Assembly (NCBI GenBank): GCA_919901745.1
Contig: CAKKPP010000014.1
Location: 1 to 47,787, forward strand
Length of the DNA stretch: 47,787 bases
Origin: Chloroflexota bacterium
GTDB lineage: Bacteria; Chloroflexota; Limnocylindria; Limnocylindrales; CSP1-4
Direction: 5' to 3'
The notes beneath the pieces are model-generated. The model saw nothing but the letters and a program-made list of their open reading frames with translations, had not been told where the DNA came from and did no database searches. The translations under genes and the position numbers were made by a program. Shown one piece after another: positions 39,525 through 47,664 of this stretch (positions are counted from its first letter, which is position 1; every line of letters begins with the position of its first letter).

Positions 39525-41228
39525 CTGGACGAGACATTCGACCTCGTGATCGAGGGCGGCACGATCGTGGATGGGACCGGCACGGCGGGGCGACCCGGGA
39601 CGGTCGCGATTGCTGGCGATCGGCTGCGGATCCTGCCAGCGACGTCGCGGGAGGGAGCCGGTGGGCCTCGCGCCGCCGGTCGTCGCGCCGCCGGGCCCGA
39701 TGCCGGAACGCGGCCCGACGCCGGAACGCGGCCCGACGCCGGAACGCGGCCCGATGCCGCAACGCGGATCGATGCGACAGGCATGGTCGTCGCGCCGGGA
39801 TTCATCGACCTGCACAGCCACGGCGGCCTCATGATCCTCGCCGGGCCTCGGCACGAACCGAAGGTCCACCAGGGGATCACCACCGAGGTGATCGGGGTCG
39901 ACGGCAACAGTTACGCCCCGTTCGCGCGGCGCGAGGACCTCGAGGCGTTCGTCGAGCTGAACAGCGGCCTCGACGGTCGACCGGACATCTCCTACGACTG
40001 GGACACGGTGGCCGCCTACCTCGCCGGGTTCGACGGCAGCGTCGCGGTCAACATCGCGTTCCTGATCGGCAATTCCGCGCTCCGCGTCGGCCAGATCGGG
40101 TGGGAAATGGATCCGGCCACGGACGAGGATGTCGCGAGCATGCGCAGCCGGCTGCGCGAGGGGATGGAGGAGGGTGCCTTCGGGCTATCGTCCGGGCTCG
40201 ACTACCCGCCCGGCTCCTACGCCACGACCGACGAACTCGTCGCGCTCATGGAGGAGGCCGGCCGGCTCGGCGGGATCTACCACACCCACGTCCGGTATGA
40301 CCTCGGCGACCGGTTCCTCGACCCGTTCCGCGAGGCGATCGAGATCGGGCGCCGCTCCGGCGCCCCCGCCCACCTCACCCACTACTACCACCGCCAGACG
40401 TTCCCCGGCACGCCGGACCAGATGCTCGAACTCGTTGAGGAAGCGCGCGCAACGGGACAGGACGTCACGTTCGATGCCTATCCGGCCGAATGGGCGAGCA
40501 CCCGACTGCTGATCATGATCCCGCCGTGGGCCCAATCGGGCGGACCGAAGGCGACGAAGGAACGGCTCGCCGACCCCGAGGTCCGCTCGGTCATCCGTCG
40601 CGAACTGCTCGACCGAGGCGTGCTCTACGCGGGCGCCGGTGGCCTGGCCGCCGTTCGCCTGGGGTACTTCGCCCGACCGGAGAACCTCCAGTGGGAGGGC
40701 CGCACGATGGGCGAGGTGGTGGCCGAGACCGGCCTGGACTGGATCGATGTCGTGTGCGACCTGCTTGTCGCCGAGGACCTGCGGGTCAACCAGGTCACGC
40801 CGGGCCCCCACACCGACGGGATCCGACGGTTCCTGAGCCACCCGGTCGGGAAGGTCGGGATGGTCGGGACGGACGCGACGCTGATCGGGGCGAAGCCGTC
40901 ACCGAGGACCTACGGCAGCTTTCCCCGGATCCTCGGTCAGTTCGTGCGCGACGAGGCACTCCTGTCGCTCGAAGAGGCGGTTCGTCGGATGACGTCTGCG
41001 CCGGCGGCCCGACTGGGACTCAGGGAGCGCGGCGTCCTTCGTGATGGGGCGATCGCGGACGTGGTCGTGTTCAACCCGGCGACCGTCCGCTCAAACGCCA
41101 CGTACGACGACCCGTGCCGGTTCCCGGATGGAATCGACCACGTGATCGTCAACGGCGTGACGGTGGTCTCGGGCGGGCAGCACACGGGGGCGACTCCGGG
41201 CCGATCGCTGCGCCGCGGCCGCGACTGA
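39525..41228 (+). CDS. D-aminoacylase-like metal-dependent amidohydrolase
   Basis: This protein has about 567 residues and belongs to the N-acyl-D-amino-acid deacylase branch of the amidohydrolase superfamily. The N-terminal strand is LVIEGGTIVDGTG. The metal-site motif PGFIDLHSHGG and the later GAFGLSSGLDYPPGSYATT and HLTHYYHRQ are typical, and GTDATLIG supplies the late Asp. It hydrolyses an amide or cyclic amide; the substrate is not known and could be a ureide, given the purine genes around it. The start is unclear: CTG 39525 has AGGAGA at good distance, GTG 39546 is the first standard codon. A repeat-coded insertion lies near residues 58-81. Confidence 0.82.
   Translation: MDETFDLVIEGGTIVDGTGTAGRPGTVAIAGDRLRILPATSREGAGGPRAAGRRAAGPDAGTRPDAGTRPDAGTRPDAATRIDATGMVVAPGFIDLHSHGGLMILAGPRHEPKVHQGITTEVIGVDGNSYAPFARREDLEAFVELNSGLDGRPDISYDWDTVAAYLAGFDGSVAVNIAFLIGNSALRVGQIGWEMDPATDEDVASMRSRLREGMEEGAFGLSSGLDYPPGSYATTDELVALMEEAGRLGGIYHTHVRYDLGDRFLDPFREAIEIGRRSGAPAHLTHYYHRQTFPGTPDQMLELVEEARATGQDVTFDAYPAEWASTRLLIMIPPWAQSGGPKATKERLADPEVRSVIRRELLDRGVLYAGAGGLAAVRLGYFARPENLQWEGRTMGEVVAETGLDWIDVVCDLLVAEDLRVNQVTPGPHTDGIRRFLSHPVGKVGMVGTDATLIGAKPSPRTYGSFPRILGQFVRDEALLSLEEAVRRMTSAPAARLGLRERGVLRDGAIADVVVFNPATVRSNATYDDPCRFPDGIDHVIVNGVTVVSGGQHTGATPGRSLRRGRD
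39696..39767. repeat. Four in-frame 18-bp repeats in the amidohydrolase gene
   Basis: Four tandem 18-bp units encode Pro-Asp-Ala-Gly-Thr-Arg (the last copy has Ala for Gly). They sit between the N-terminal beta segment and the metal-binding PGFIDLHSH motif, so they form an inserted surface loop. Units 2 and 3 are identical at the DNA level, which suggests recent expansion. Confidence 0.9.
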
Positions 41229-41254
41229 GGTCTGGGCGACCAGATCGCCCGTGC

Positions 41255-42115
41255 TCAGGCCTCGAAGGCGCCGGGTTCCATGGAAGGGCCCAGATCCGGG
41301 GTGGCAGGCGGTCGACGCCGGTCGGCATCGAGGCGTTCCTGGGCCGTGAGAAGGGCGTCGTCGATCGACCGGCCGGCATTCGCGTCGGCCCAACCGATGG
41401 CCAGGCGCAGCGTCACCGCGCCGGCCGCAAGCCAGCCGTCGCAGGCCGTTCGCACGCGCTCGATGTAGTTGATCGCCCGGACCTCGTCTGTCTCGGTGAG
41501 CAGAACGCCATATCGACCCGAGTCCAGGATGGCAACGTGGTCGGCGGCGCGAGCGCTCTTGCGCAGGGTCTCGCTGATCATGGGCAGGAGGCGGGCGGCG
41601 GCGTCATCACCGAATCGCTCGACAAGACGCTCGATGCCCTCGACCTCGACAAGGATGATGCTCGCGGGGCGGCGATAGCGGGCGATCCGGGCCATCTCGT
41701 CAGCCAGCGTGCGCCCCCAGAGCCGCGGTGTGTCGAGGCCGGTCCCCGGGTCCACGAGGACCCCGGGCCGTGGACCGTGATCAACGTCGGGTTCCGGCTC
41801 GATGTCGGTGTCGCGCGAGGCGTGGGCGTGCGCGCCGTCGGCTGCGGCCATGTCGCCGCGCCGCGCCGCCACGGCCGGCGCCGGCTCGGCTACGGCTGGC
41901 GCCGGCTCGGCTACGGCTGGCGCAGTGGGCATCTCGGGAAGCCTGTGCTCGATGGCGCTCGGAGACAGCGTGATCGGCGCCGAGTCGTCGCTCGCTCGGC
42001 GGCGGCCGCGAAGCCAGGCGGTGATGATGACCAGCACGATCAGGACAAAGTTCGCGGCAAGCGCGATCAGCAGGACCGTGAGGAGCGTTTCTTGGGTCGG
42101 CACGAACCGCACCAC
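41255..42115 (-). CDS. Membrane protein with degenerate GGDEF domain
   Basis: This 286-residue protein has one N-terminal helix (about 10-34, LLTVLLIALAANFVLIVLVI). A linker rich in Ala, Pro and Glu follows, with a short repeat (AVAEPAP). The GGDEF-like domain runs from about 118 to 270: DPGTGLDTPRLWGRTLADEM is the usual start and IERLVERFGDDAAARLLPMI fits. The active-site signature is replaced by DSGRYGVLL, so diguanylate cyclase activity is not expected. It may bind nucleotide or c-di-GMP, or act structurally. Several GTG starts are possible (42115, 42112, 42103). Confidence 0.75.
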   Translation of the reverse strand: MVRFVPTQETLLTVLLIALAANFVLIVLVIITAWLRGRRRASDDSAPITLSPSAIEHRLPEMPTAPAVAEPAPAVAEPAPAVAARRGDMAAADGAHAHASRDTDIEPEPDVDHGPRPGVLVDPGTGLDTPRLWGRTLADEMARIARYRRPASIILVEVEGIERLVERFGDDAAARLLPMISETLRKSARAADHVAILDSGRYGVLLTETDEVRAINYIERVRTACDGWLAAGAVTLRLAIGWADANAGRSIDDALLTAQERLDADRRRPPATPDLGPSMEPGAFEA

Positions 42116-42265
42116 CTCTTGAGATTCGGCCCGTCGTCCACGGGAGGTCGAATGTACCGAGCCACGCCCTGTCCCGCGATGGTACGAAGGTCAGGGGGAG
42201 GTTCGTCGGGTGCCGGCTCGCACCGCGGTCCGACGTTCCATCGCGATGGAGACCCGTCCCGTTGA

Positions 42266-42274
42266 TGCTATCGT
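42266..42274 (+). promoter_or_regulatory. Extended -10 promoter of the xanthine dehydrogenase operon
   Basis: TG-C-TATCGT (42266-42274) is an extended -10. Transcription from about 42281 would give a short leader with AGGAGGG (42283-42289), 11 bases before the ATG at 42301. Confidence 0.4.
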
Positions 42275-42300
42275 CTTGACCCAGGAGGGATGCCGATCGC

Positions 42301-44643
42301 ATGACGCTGCGCCCCGATTCCAGCCATGGCCCGACGACGGCCGTCCCGACGCGACCCGTGCCCGATGCCCTCGTGGTGACGCCCGGGCGGACCGTTCCCG
42401 GGCGAGCGCGAACGGTCGTCCCGCTTCGGCGCGAGGGTCCTGCCAAGTTGACCGGTGAAGCCCGCTACGCCGACGATCTCATCTTCCCGGGAGCGTGGTT
42501 CGGTGCCACGATTCGCTCGACGGTGGCCCATGGGCGGTTCCGTGAGCTGGAGAAGGACGGGTCCTTCGACTGGAGCCAGGTGGTCGTCGTGACGGCCGCC
42601 GACATCCCCGGCGACAACATCGTCGCCTCGATCAAGGCGGACCAGCCGGTCCTCGTGCCGATCGGCGGGGAGATCCAGCACCACGCGGAGCCGCTCGTCC
42701 TCGTGGCGGCCCTCGACCGGGAGACACTGCGGGCCGCCAGGTCGGCGCTTCGCCCCATCGTCGACAAGCTTCCCGGCATCTTCGACCCGCTCGATTCGCA
42801 GCACGTGTTCGCCGAATACACGATCTCGAACGGCGACGTCGACACGGGCTTCGCCGGGGCCGACCTCATCGTCGAGGGCGAATACCGCGTCGGCCACCAG
42901 GAGCAGCTGTACATCGAGAACAACGCGATGATCGCCGTGCCGCGCGATAACGGTGGGATCACGGTCACCGGCTCCCTGCAGTGCCCGTACTACGTTCACG
43001 CGGCACTGCGCCGCGCCCTGGCACTGACCGATCGCCAGGCGGTCGTCGTCCAGGCCGAGACCGGGGGCGGGTTCGGCGGCAAGGAGGAATACCCCTCGAT
43101 CATCGCCCTCCATGCAGCGCTCCTCGCGCTGAAGGCGGGCCGCCCGGTGCGGATGATCTACGACCGACACGAGGACATCGCCGCGACGACGAAGCGGCAC
43201 CCGGCGGTTGTTCGCCACCGGACCGGCGTGATGCGCGACGGGACCCTCGTGGCCCAGGACATCGAGGTGGTCATGGACGGCGGGGCGTACTGCACGCTCA
43301 CACCCGTCGTCCTGTCCCGCGGAGCCCTGCACTCCGGTGGGCCGTATCGCTGCCCCAACGTGCGGATCGACGCCCGGGCCACGCGCACGAACACACCGCC
43401 GAACGGGGCGTTCCGTGGCTTCGGCGCGCCGCAGGTCGAGTTCGCAGCGGAGACACACCTGAACCGGATTGCCGAAGCGCTGGGGTTGTCGCCGCTCGAG
43501 ATCCGCAGGCGCAACGTGTACCGCGTCGGGGATGAGACGCCGACCGGGCAGATCCTGCGCGAGAGCGTCGCCGGCGAAGAGGTCCTCGAGCGTGCCGCGG
43601 AGGCGGCCGAGTTCGAGCGGATTCGCGAGCGCACCGCGCGAGCCCGTGCGGAGCGCGTCGGCTCGGGCACGGTCCCGCAGGGCCGGCTGGTCACCGGTAC
43701 GGCCCGGACCGCGTCGGGGATTGGCCTGGCCCTCGCGTGGCATGGTGCCGGGTTCACCGGTTCGGGCGAGGTCAAGCTGGCGTCGGTGGCCTCGGTGCAG
43801 CTGACCGGCGACGGACGGATCCAGATCCTCATCGCGTCGACCGAGATGGGCCAGGGAACCAGGACGATCTTTCCCCAGATGGTGTCGGCGGAGCTCGGCG
43901 TCGACATCGATGACGTCGAGATCGTCGACCCGGACACATCGATCGTGCCGGATTCGGGGCCGACGGTGGCCTCTCGAACCGCGATGGTCGTCGGCGGACT
44001 GTGCATCAAGGCCGCGCGGCGCCTTCGGGCGGCGGTCGAGGAGCGCCATCCGGGCAGGACCTTCGCCGAGTCCTACAAGGAGGATGCCCGCGCACACGGC
44101 GCGACCCGGATCGACCAGCAGTTCGAGCCGTATCCCGGGATCGAATTTGACGACGCCACCTACCGCGGCGACGCCTATCCGGCCTTCGGCTGGGCCGCCT
44201 GCGTCGCCGAGGTCGACGTGGATCTCGATACGGGCGAGGTCTCGGTCCGCGACGTGGTTGCCGTCGATGACATCGGCACGGTCATCCACCCGATCCTCGC
44301 CGAGGGGCAGGTCGAGGGCGGGACGCTCCAGGCCGTTGGCTACGCCACGATCGAGGAAATCAAGGTCGAGGATGGCCGCTACCTGAACGATCGGCTCGCG
44401 ACCTATCTCATCCCGACCTCGCTCGATGCGCCACGGATCACGTCGATCCTCGTTGAGGCGCCATTCAGCGGCGCCCCGCACGGTGCCAAGGGGGTCGGCG
44501 AACTGCCGATGGACGTGGGGGCACCCGCCGTCGTCGCGGCGATTCACGACGCCGTCGGCGTCTGGATCCGGGACCTGCCGGCGACGCCCGAGCGGATCCT
44601 GGCCGCGATCTACGGCGAGCCCGTTCGTGAGGCGGCGTCGTGA
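42301..44643 (+). CDS. Xanthine dehydrogenase-family molybdopterin-binding large subunit
   Basis: This 780-residue catalytic subunit binds the molybdenum-pterin cofactor and hydroxylates a purine, most likely xanthine to urate or hypoxanthine to xanthine. Motifs seen are ETGGGFGGKEEYPS, GAFRGFGAPQVEF (the substrate-site Arg), STEMGQGTRTIFPQ and the catalytic Glu in GAKGVGELPMDVGA. It lacks the fused FeS and FAD domains, which are separate genes downstream. An extra N-terminal segment of about 40 residues precedes the usual start. The FeS gene overlaps by 4 bp. Specificity is inferred from the urate oxidase genes nearby. Confidence 0.92.
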   Translation: MTLRPDSSHGPTTAVPTRPVPDALVVTPGRTVPGRARTVVPLRREGPAKLTGEARYADDLIFPGAWFGATIRSTVAHGRFRELEKDGSFDWSQVVVVTAADIPGDNIVASIKADQPVLVPIGGEIQHHAEPLVLVAALDRETLRAARSALRPIVDKLPGIFDPLDSQHVFAEYTISNGDVDTGFAGADLIVEGEYRVGHQEQLYIENNAMIAVPRDNGGITVTGSLQCPYYVHAALRRALALTDRQAVVVQAETGGGFGGKEEYPSIIALHAALLALKAGRPVRMIYDRHEDIAATTKRHPAVVRHRTGVMRDGTLVAQDIEVVMDGGAYCTLTPVVLSRGALHSGGPYRCPNVRIDARATRTNTPPNGAFRGFGAPQVEFAAETHLNRIAEALGLSPLEIRRRNVYRVGDETPTGQILRESVAGEEVLERAAEAAEFERIRERTARARAERVGSGTVPQGRLVTGTARTASGIGLALAWHGAGFTGSGEVKLASVASVQLTGDGRIQILIASTEMGQGTRTIFPQMVSAELGVDIDDVEIVDPDTSIVPDSGPTVASRTAMVVGGLCIKAARRLRAAVEERHPGRTFAESYKEDARAHGATRIDQQFEPYPGIEFDDATYRGDAYPAFGWAACVAEVDVDLDTGEVSVRDVVAVDDIGTVIHPILAEGQVEGGTLQAVGYATIEEIKVEDGRYLNDRLATYLIPTSLDAPRITSILVEAPFSGAPHGAKGVGELPMDVGAPAVVAAIHDAVGVWIRDLPATPERILAAIYGEPVREAAS

Positions 44644-45116
44644 CGACGGTCCGGTTCCTGGTGAACGGGGCCCCGGTCGAAGTCGACGTGCCCGGGATGC
44701 GGCGGTTGCTCGACGTGCTCCGTGAAGATCTCGGCCTGACCGGCGCCAAGGAAGGCTGCGGGGAAGGCGAATGCGGAGCGTGCACGGTCATCCTGGATGG
44801 CGAGGTCGTCGACTCCTGCCTCGTCCCGATCTGCCAGGTCGAGGGGCGGATCGTGCGGACGGTCGAAGGGTTGGCGCGACGCACCGGCGATGGGCCGGTG
44901 CTGGACGAACTCCAGCAGGCGTTCCTCGAGGCCGGCGGCGCCCAGTGCGGGATCTGCACGCCCGGGATGCTCATGGCGGCGCGCCAGTACCTGGACGCGG
45001 GGGGCGGACCGGACGATGTCGCGATCCGGACGGCCATCGCCGGAAATCTGTGCCGCTGCACGGGGTACACCAAGATCGTGGAGGCGATCGCGCAGGCCGC
45101 GAGCGTTCATCCGTGA
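44640..45116 (+). CDS. Xanthine dehydrogenase-family [2Fe-2S] subunit
   Basis: This 158-residue electron-transfer subunit carries two [2Fe-2S] clusters. The plant-ferredoxin-type cluster uses Cys40, Cys45, Cys48 and Cys60 (GCGEGECGACTVILDGE). The second uses Cys103, Cys106, Cys138 and Cys140 (AQCGICTPGML and NLCRCTGY). All eight cysteines are present. It passes electrons from the molybdenum subunit to the FAD subunit. The GTG start overlaps the large-subunit stop (GTGA), and its own stop overlaps a small membrane-protein gene. Confidence 0.95.
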   Translation: MTTVRFLVNGAPVEVDVPGMRRLLDVLREDLGLTGAKEGCGEGECGACTVILDGEVVDSCLVPICQVEGRIVRTVEGLARRTGDGPVLDELQQAFLEAGGAQCGICTPGMLMAARQYLDAGGGPDDVAIRTAIAGNLCRCTGYTKIVEAIAQAASVHP

Positions 45117-45385
45117 GCGATGACCGCACCTCGACGGGTGATCCTGGAGCGTCGGCGTCAGACGATGAGCCGGGGACCGAGGCTCCGGACTCGGATGACA
45201 TGACGATCGCCTTCACCCCGAAGCAGCTGTTCACGGGGTTCGCGATCGTGGCCGGACTCATCCTGCTGGCGACACGCCGTGGGCGGCGATCCTCGAAGCG
45301 TGGCGGCGCCCCGTCCACGGCGCCCGGTGCCGAGCGTGACCCGGGTGCCGAGCGGGACCCGGGCGCCGGCCGGCAGGGCGGCTGA
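45113..45385 (+). CDS. Small single-span membrane protein inside the xdh operon
   Basis: This 90-residue protein was not recognised. An acidic N-terminus (about 1-30) is followed by one membrane helix (LFTGFAIVAGLILLA, about 39-54) and a basic tail with a short repeat (AERDPG twice). The GTG overlaps the FeS-subunit stop by 4 bp, and the FAD-subunit gene starts 3 bp after its stop, so it belongs to the operon. It may tether the otherwise soluble dehydrogenase to the membrane. That role is inferred from topology and position only. Confidence 0.65.
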   Translation: MSDDRTSTGDPGASASDDEPGTEAPDSDDMTIAFTPKQLFTGFAIVAGLILLATRRGRRSSKRGGAPSTAPGAERDPGAERDPGAGRQGG

Positions 45386-45388
45386 CCG

Positions 45389-46246
45389 ATGCCGGCTGAA
45401 CCGCCCGTCGCCTCGCCGGCCACGCTCGCCGATGCCTACGCGCTGATCCAGCGTGAGCCACACACGCCCATCGCCGGTGGGACCGACCTCATGGTCCGCA
45501 TCACGGGCGAGCTGGGGAGCATCCCCGAGCGGATCGTCGATCTCGCCCGGCTCGACGATCTGCGCGGCATCTCGCTGGAGCGAAGCGCCGTGGCAATCGG
45601 CGCGCTGTCGTCCTACACCGACATCCGCCGCTCCGCGATCTGCCGCGAGCACCTGCCGGCGCTCGTCGAGGCCGCGGCAACGGTCGGGGCGGCCCAGATC
45701 CAGAACCGCGGAACGCTCGGCGGGAACATTGCGAACGCGTCCCCGGCCGGTGACACGCTGCCGGTGCTCATTGCCATGGATGCCGCAATCGTGGTCGGTT
45801 CGGTGCGCGGCGAGCGAACGATCCCGGCTGACGACTTCTGGACCGGCTATCGAACGACGGCACTGGCTCCCGATGAGTTGATCCTGCGGATCCGGGTGCC
45901 GCTGGTGCCCGGCCGGGAGACGCGCTTCCGCAAGGTGGGAACGCGCCGCGCCCAGGCGATCAGCAAGGTCGTCGCGGCGGTCTCGTGGCGGGACCACGGC
46001 CGAAGCTCCGGGTGGACGCAGGTCCGCGTGGCCTACGGCTCGATGGCGCCCACGCCGATCCGCGTGCGGCAGGTCGAGGCGATCCTCGAGGGCGCTCATC
46101 CCACGCCCGAGACGGCCGACAAGGCGGCGGCGATGCTGGCGGCAACGCTGCAACCGATCGACGACGTCCGTTCGACGGCCGACTATCGCCGCATGGTTGC
46201 CGCGCGGGTCCTGCACCGGATCCTGCGCGACGCCGGAGGCTGGTAG
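45389..46246 (+). CDS. Xanthine dehydrogenase-family FAD-binding subunit
   Basis: This 285-residue subunit binds FAD and hands electrons from the FeS clusters to the final acceptor. The FAD-binding motifs are PIAGGTDLMVRI (near residue 28) and NRGTLGGNIANASPAGDTLP (near 110), both standard for CoxM/XdhB-type subunits. The C-terminal domain (about 170-285) is the CO-dehydrogenase flavoprotein C-terminal fold. It follows the small membrane-protein gene by 3 bp and precedes the OHCU decarboxylase gene by 6 bp, so the urate-forming and urate-degrading genes are in one operon. Confidence 0.93.
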   Translation: MPAEPPVASPATLADAYALIQREPHTPIAGGTDLMVRITGELGSIPERIVDLARLDDLRGISLERSAVAIGALSSYTDIRRSAICREHLPALVEAAATVGAAQIQNRGTLGGNIANASPAGDTLPVLIAMDAAIVVGSVRGERTIPADDFWTGYRTTALAPDELILRIRVPLVPGRETRFRKVGTRRAQAISKVVAAVSWRDHGRSSGWTQVRVAYGSMAPTPIRVRQVEAILEGAHPTPETADKAAAMLAATLQPIDDVRSTADYRRMVAARVLHRILRDAGGW

Positions 46247-46252
46247 CCCCCC

Positions 46253-46807
46253 GTGGGGAACGCGGCGCTTCCGGCCACGCCGACCAGCGTCGAGGCTCTC
46301 GATGCGCTCGATGCCGAGGCCTGCAGCGCCGCCCTGGCACCGCTGTTCGAGGGGGCGCCCCGGTTCCTGGCTCGCCTCGTCGCCACGCGGCCGTTCGGTT
46401 CCGTCGAGGGTTTGTTCGAACAGGGTCGTCTGATCGCGGCCGCGATGCCCGAGGACGAACAGATCGAGCTGATCGACGCACACCCCCGGCTCGGCGCGCC
46501 CCCGGGAAGCGTGTCGGCGATGTCGTATCGCGAGCAGGGCTACCAGGTCGACGCGGCGGACGCCGCCGCCGAGGCCGAGCGATCCCGGATCGCCGCCGAG
46601 CTCGTGGAGCTCAACGTCGCGTACGAGGTGCACTTCGGGTTTCGCTATTGCGTGTTCGTGGCCGGGCGTCCGCGGGCCGATTTGATCCCCGGCCTTCAGG
46701 CCGCCTTCGAGGCCTCACGCGAATCAGAGATCCGGCGGGCGCTGACGGCCGTCATCGATATCGCCGCCGATCGCCATCGAACGCTCACAAGGGAGGCACG
46801 CGCTTGA
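46253..46807 (+). CDS. uraD: OHCU decarboxylase (UraD)
   Basis: This 184-residue enzyme converts 2-oxo-4-hydroxy-4-carboxy-5-ureidoimidazoline to (S)-allantoin, the last step after urate oxidase. Family features are FEGAPRFLARLVATRPFGS at the start, the catalytic-His region DAHPRLGAP, a modified SREQ region reading SYREQGYQ, and LNVAYEVHFGFRYCVFVAGR at the core. The GTG start is 6 bp after the FAD subunit gene. The stop overlaps the urate oxidase start (TTGA). The usual partner, 5-hydroxyisourate hydrolase, is not in the window. Confidence 0.9.
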   Translation: MGNAALPATPTSVEALDALDAEACSAALAPLFEGAPRFLARLVATRPFGSVEGLFEQGRLIAAAMPEDEQIELIDAHPRLGAPPGSVSAMSYREQGYQVDAADAAAEAERSRIAAELVELNVAYEVHFGFRYCVFVAGRPRADLIPGLQAAFEASRESEIRRALTAVIDIAADRHRTLTREARA

Positions 46808-47664
46808 TCGAACTGGGAGCCAATCGCTACGGCAAGGGCGGGATCCACATCGTGCGCGTGGATCGGAGTCGCGAGCCCCACGTGGTTCGGGACGTCTACG
46901 TCGGCGTCGCCCTGGAAGGCGACTTCGGGGCGGCTCATCGCGAGGGCGACAACGCGCTGGTCGTGCCGACCGACACGATGAAGAACACGTCCTTCGCGCT
47001 CGCGAAGGACCACCTCGACGGTGCGATCGAGGCGTATGCCATCGCGCTGTCCGGGCACTTCCTCCAGTTCCCACAGGTCGCACGGGCGACGGCGACCGTG
47101 CGCGAGGTGGCGTGGCAACCGCTGACGACATCGGCGGGGCCGTCGGACCACGGGATGGTGCGCGACACGTCGATGACGCGGACGACGGTGGTGGTTTCGG
47201 ATCGGGACGGCGCCCGGGTTCGCTCCGGCGTCGAGGACGTGGCGCTCATGAAGACGACGAAGTCCGGGTTCTCCGGCTTCCCGCGCGATCGCTTCACGAC
47301 GCTGCCCGAGGTCGACGACCGGATGATGGTTTCGAAGGTGACGGCCTCGTGGGCGTACGGCAAGGGAGCCGGAGATTGGGATGGGCTCCACCGACAGGCC
47401 TTCTCGACCCTGGTCGACTCGTTCTGCGACCACTTCAGCCCATCGCTCCAGAACTCCATCTGGATCATGGGCAAGGCGATCCTCGAGCGCGTGGCCGAGG
47501 TCGACGAGATCACGATGTCCTGGCCGAACCTGCACCACTGGATCGTGGACCTGTCGCCGTTCGGGATGGACAACGACAAGGTCATCTACCATGCGACCTC
47601 CGAGCCGTACGGGATGATCGAGGCGACGGTCCGCCGCTCGGAGCTCGAAGCCGGAGCCGGCTGA
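46804..47664 (+). CDS. Urate oxidase (uricase)
   Basis: This 286-residue cofactor-free uricase oxidises urate to 5-hydroxyisourate. ELGANRYGKGGIHIVRVDR contains the catalytic Lys near residue 10. VPTDTMKNTSFALAKDH contains the catalytic Thr region. The second T-fold half includes TTKSGFSGFPRDRFTTLPE, and PNLHHWIVDLSPFGMDN is the terminal signature. The TTG start has GGGAGG seven bases upstream and overlaps uraD by 4 bp. Length is normal. The last codons (from 47646) lie in a 55-bp sequence repeated after the gene. Confidence 0.93.
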   Translation: MIELGANRYGKGGIHIVRVDRSREPHVVRDVYVGVALEGDFGAAHREGDNALVVPTDTMKNTSFALAKDHLDGAIEAYAIALSGHFLQFPQVARATATVREVAWQPLTTSAGPSDHGMVRDTSMTRTTVVVSDRDGARVRSGVEDVALMKTTKSGFSGFPRDRFTTLPEVDDRMMVSKVTASWAYGKGAGDWDGLHRQAFSTLVDSFCDHFSPSLQNSIWIMGKAILERVAEVDEITMSWPNLHHWIVDLSPFGMDNDKVIYHATSEPYGMIEATVRRSELEAGAG

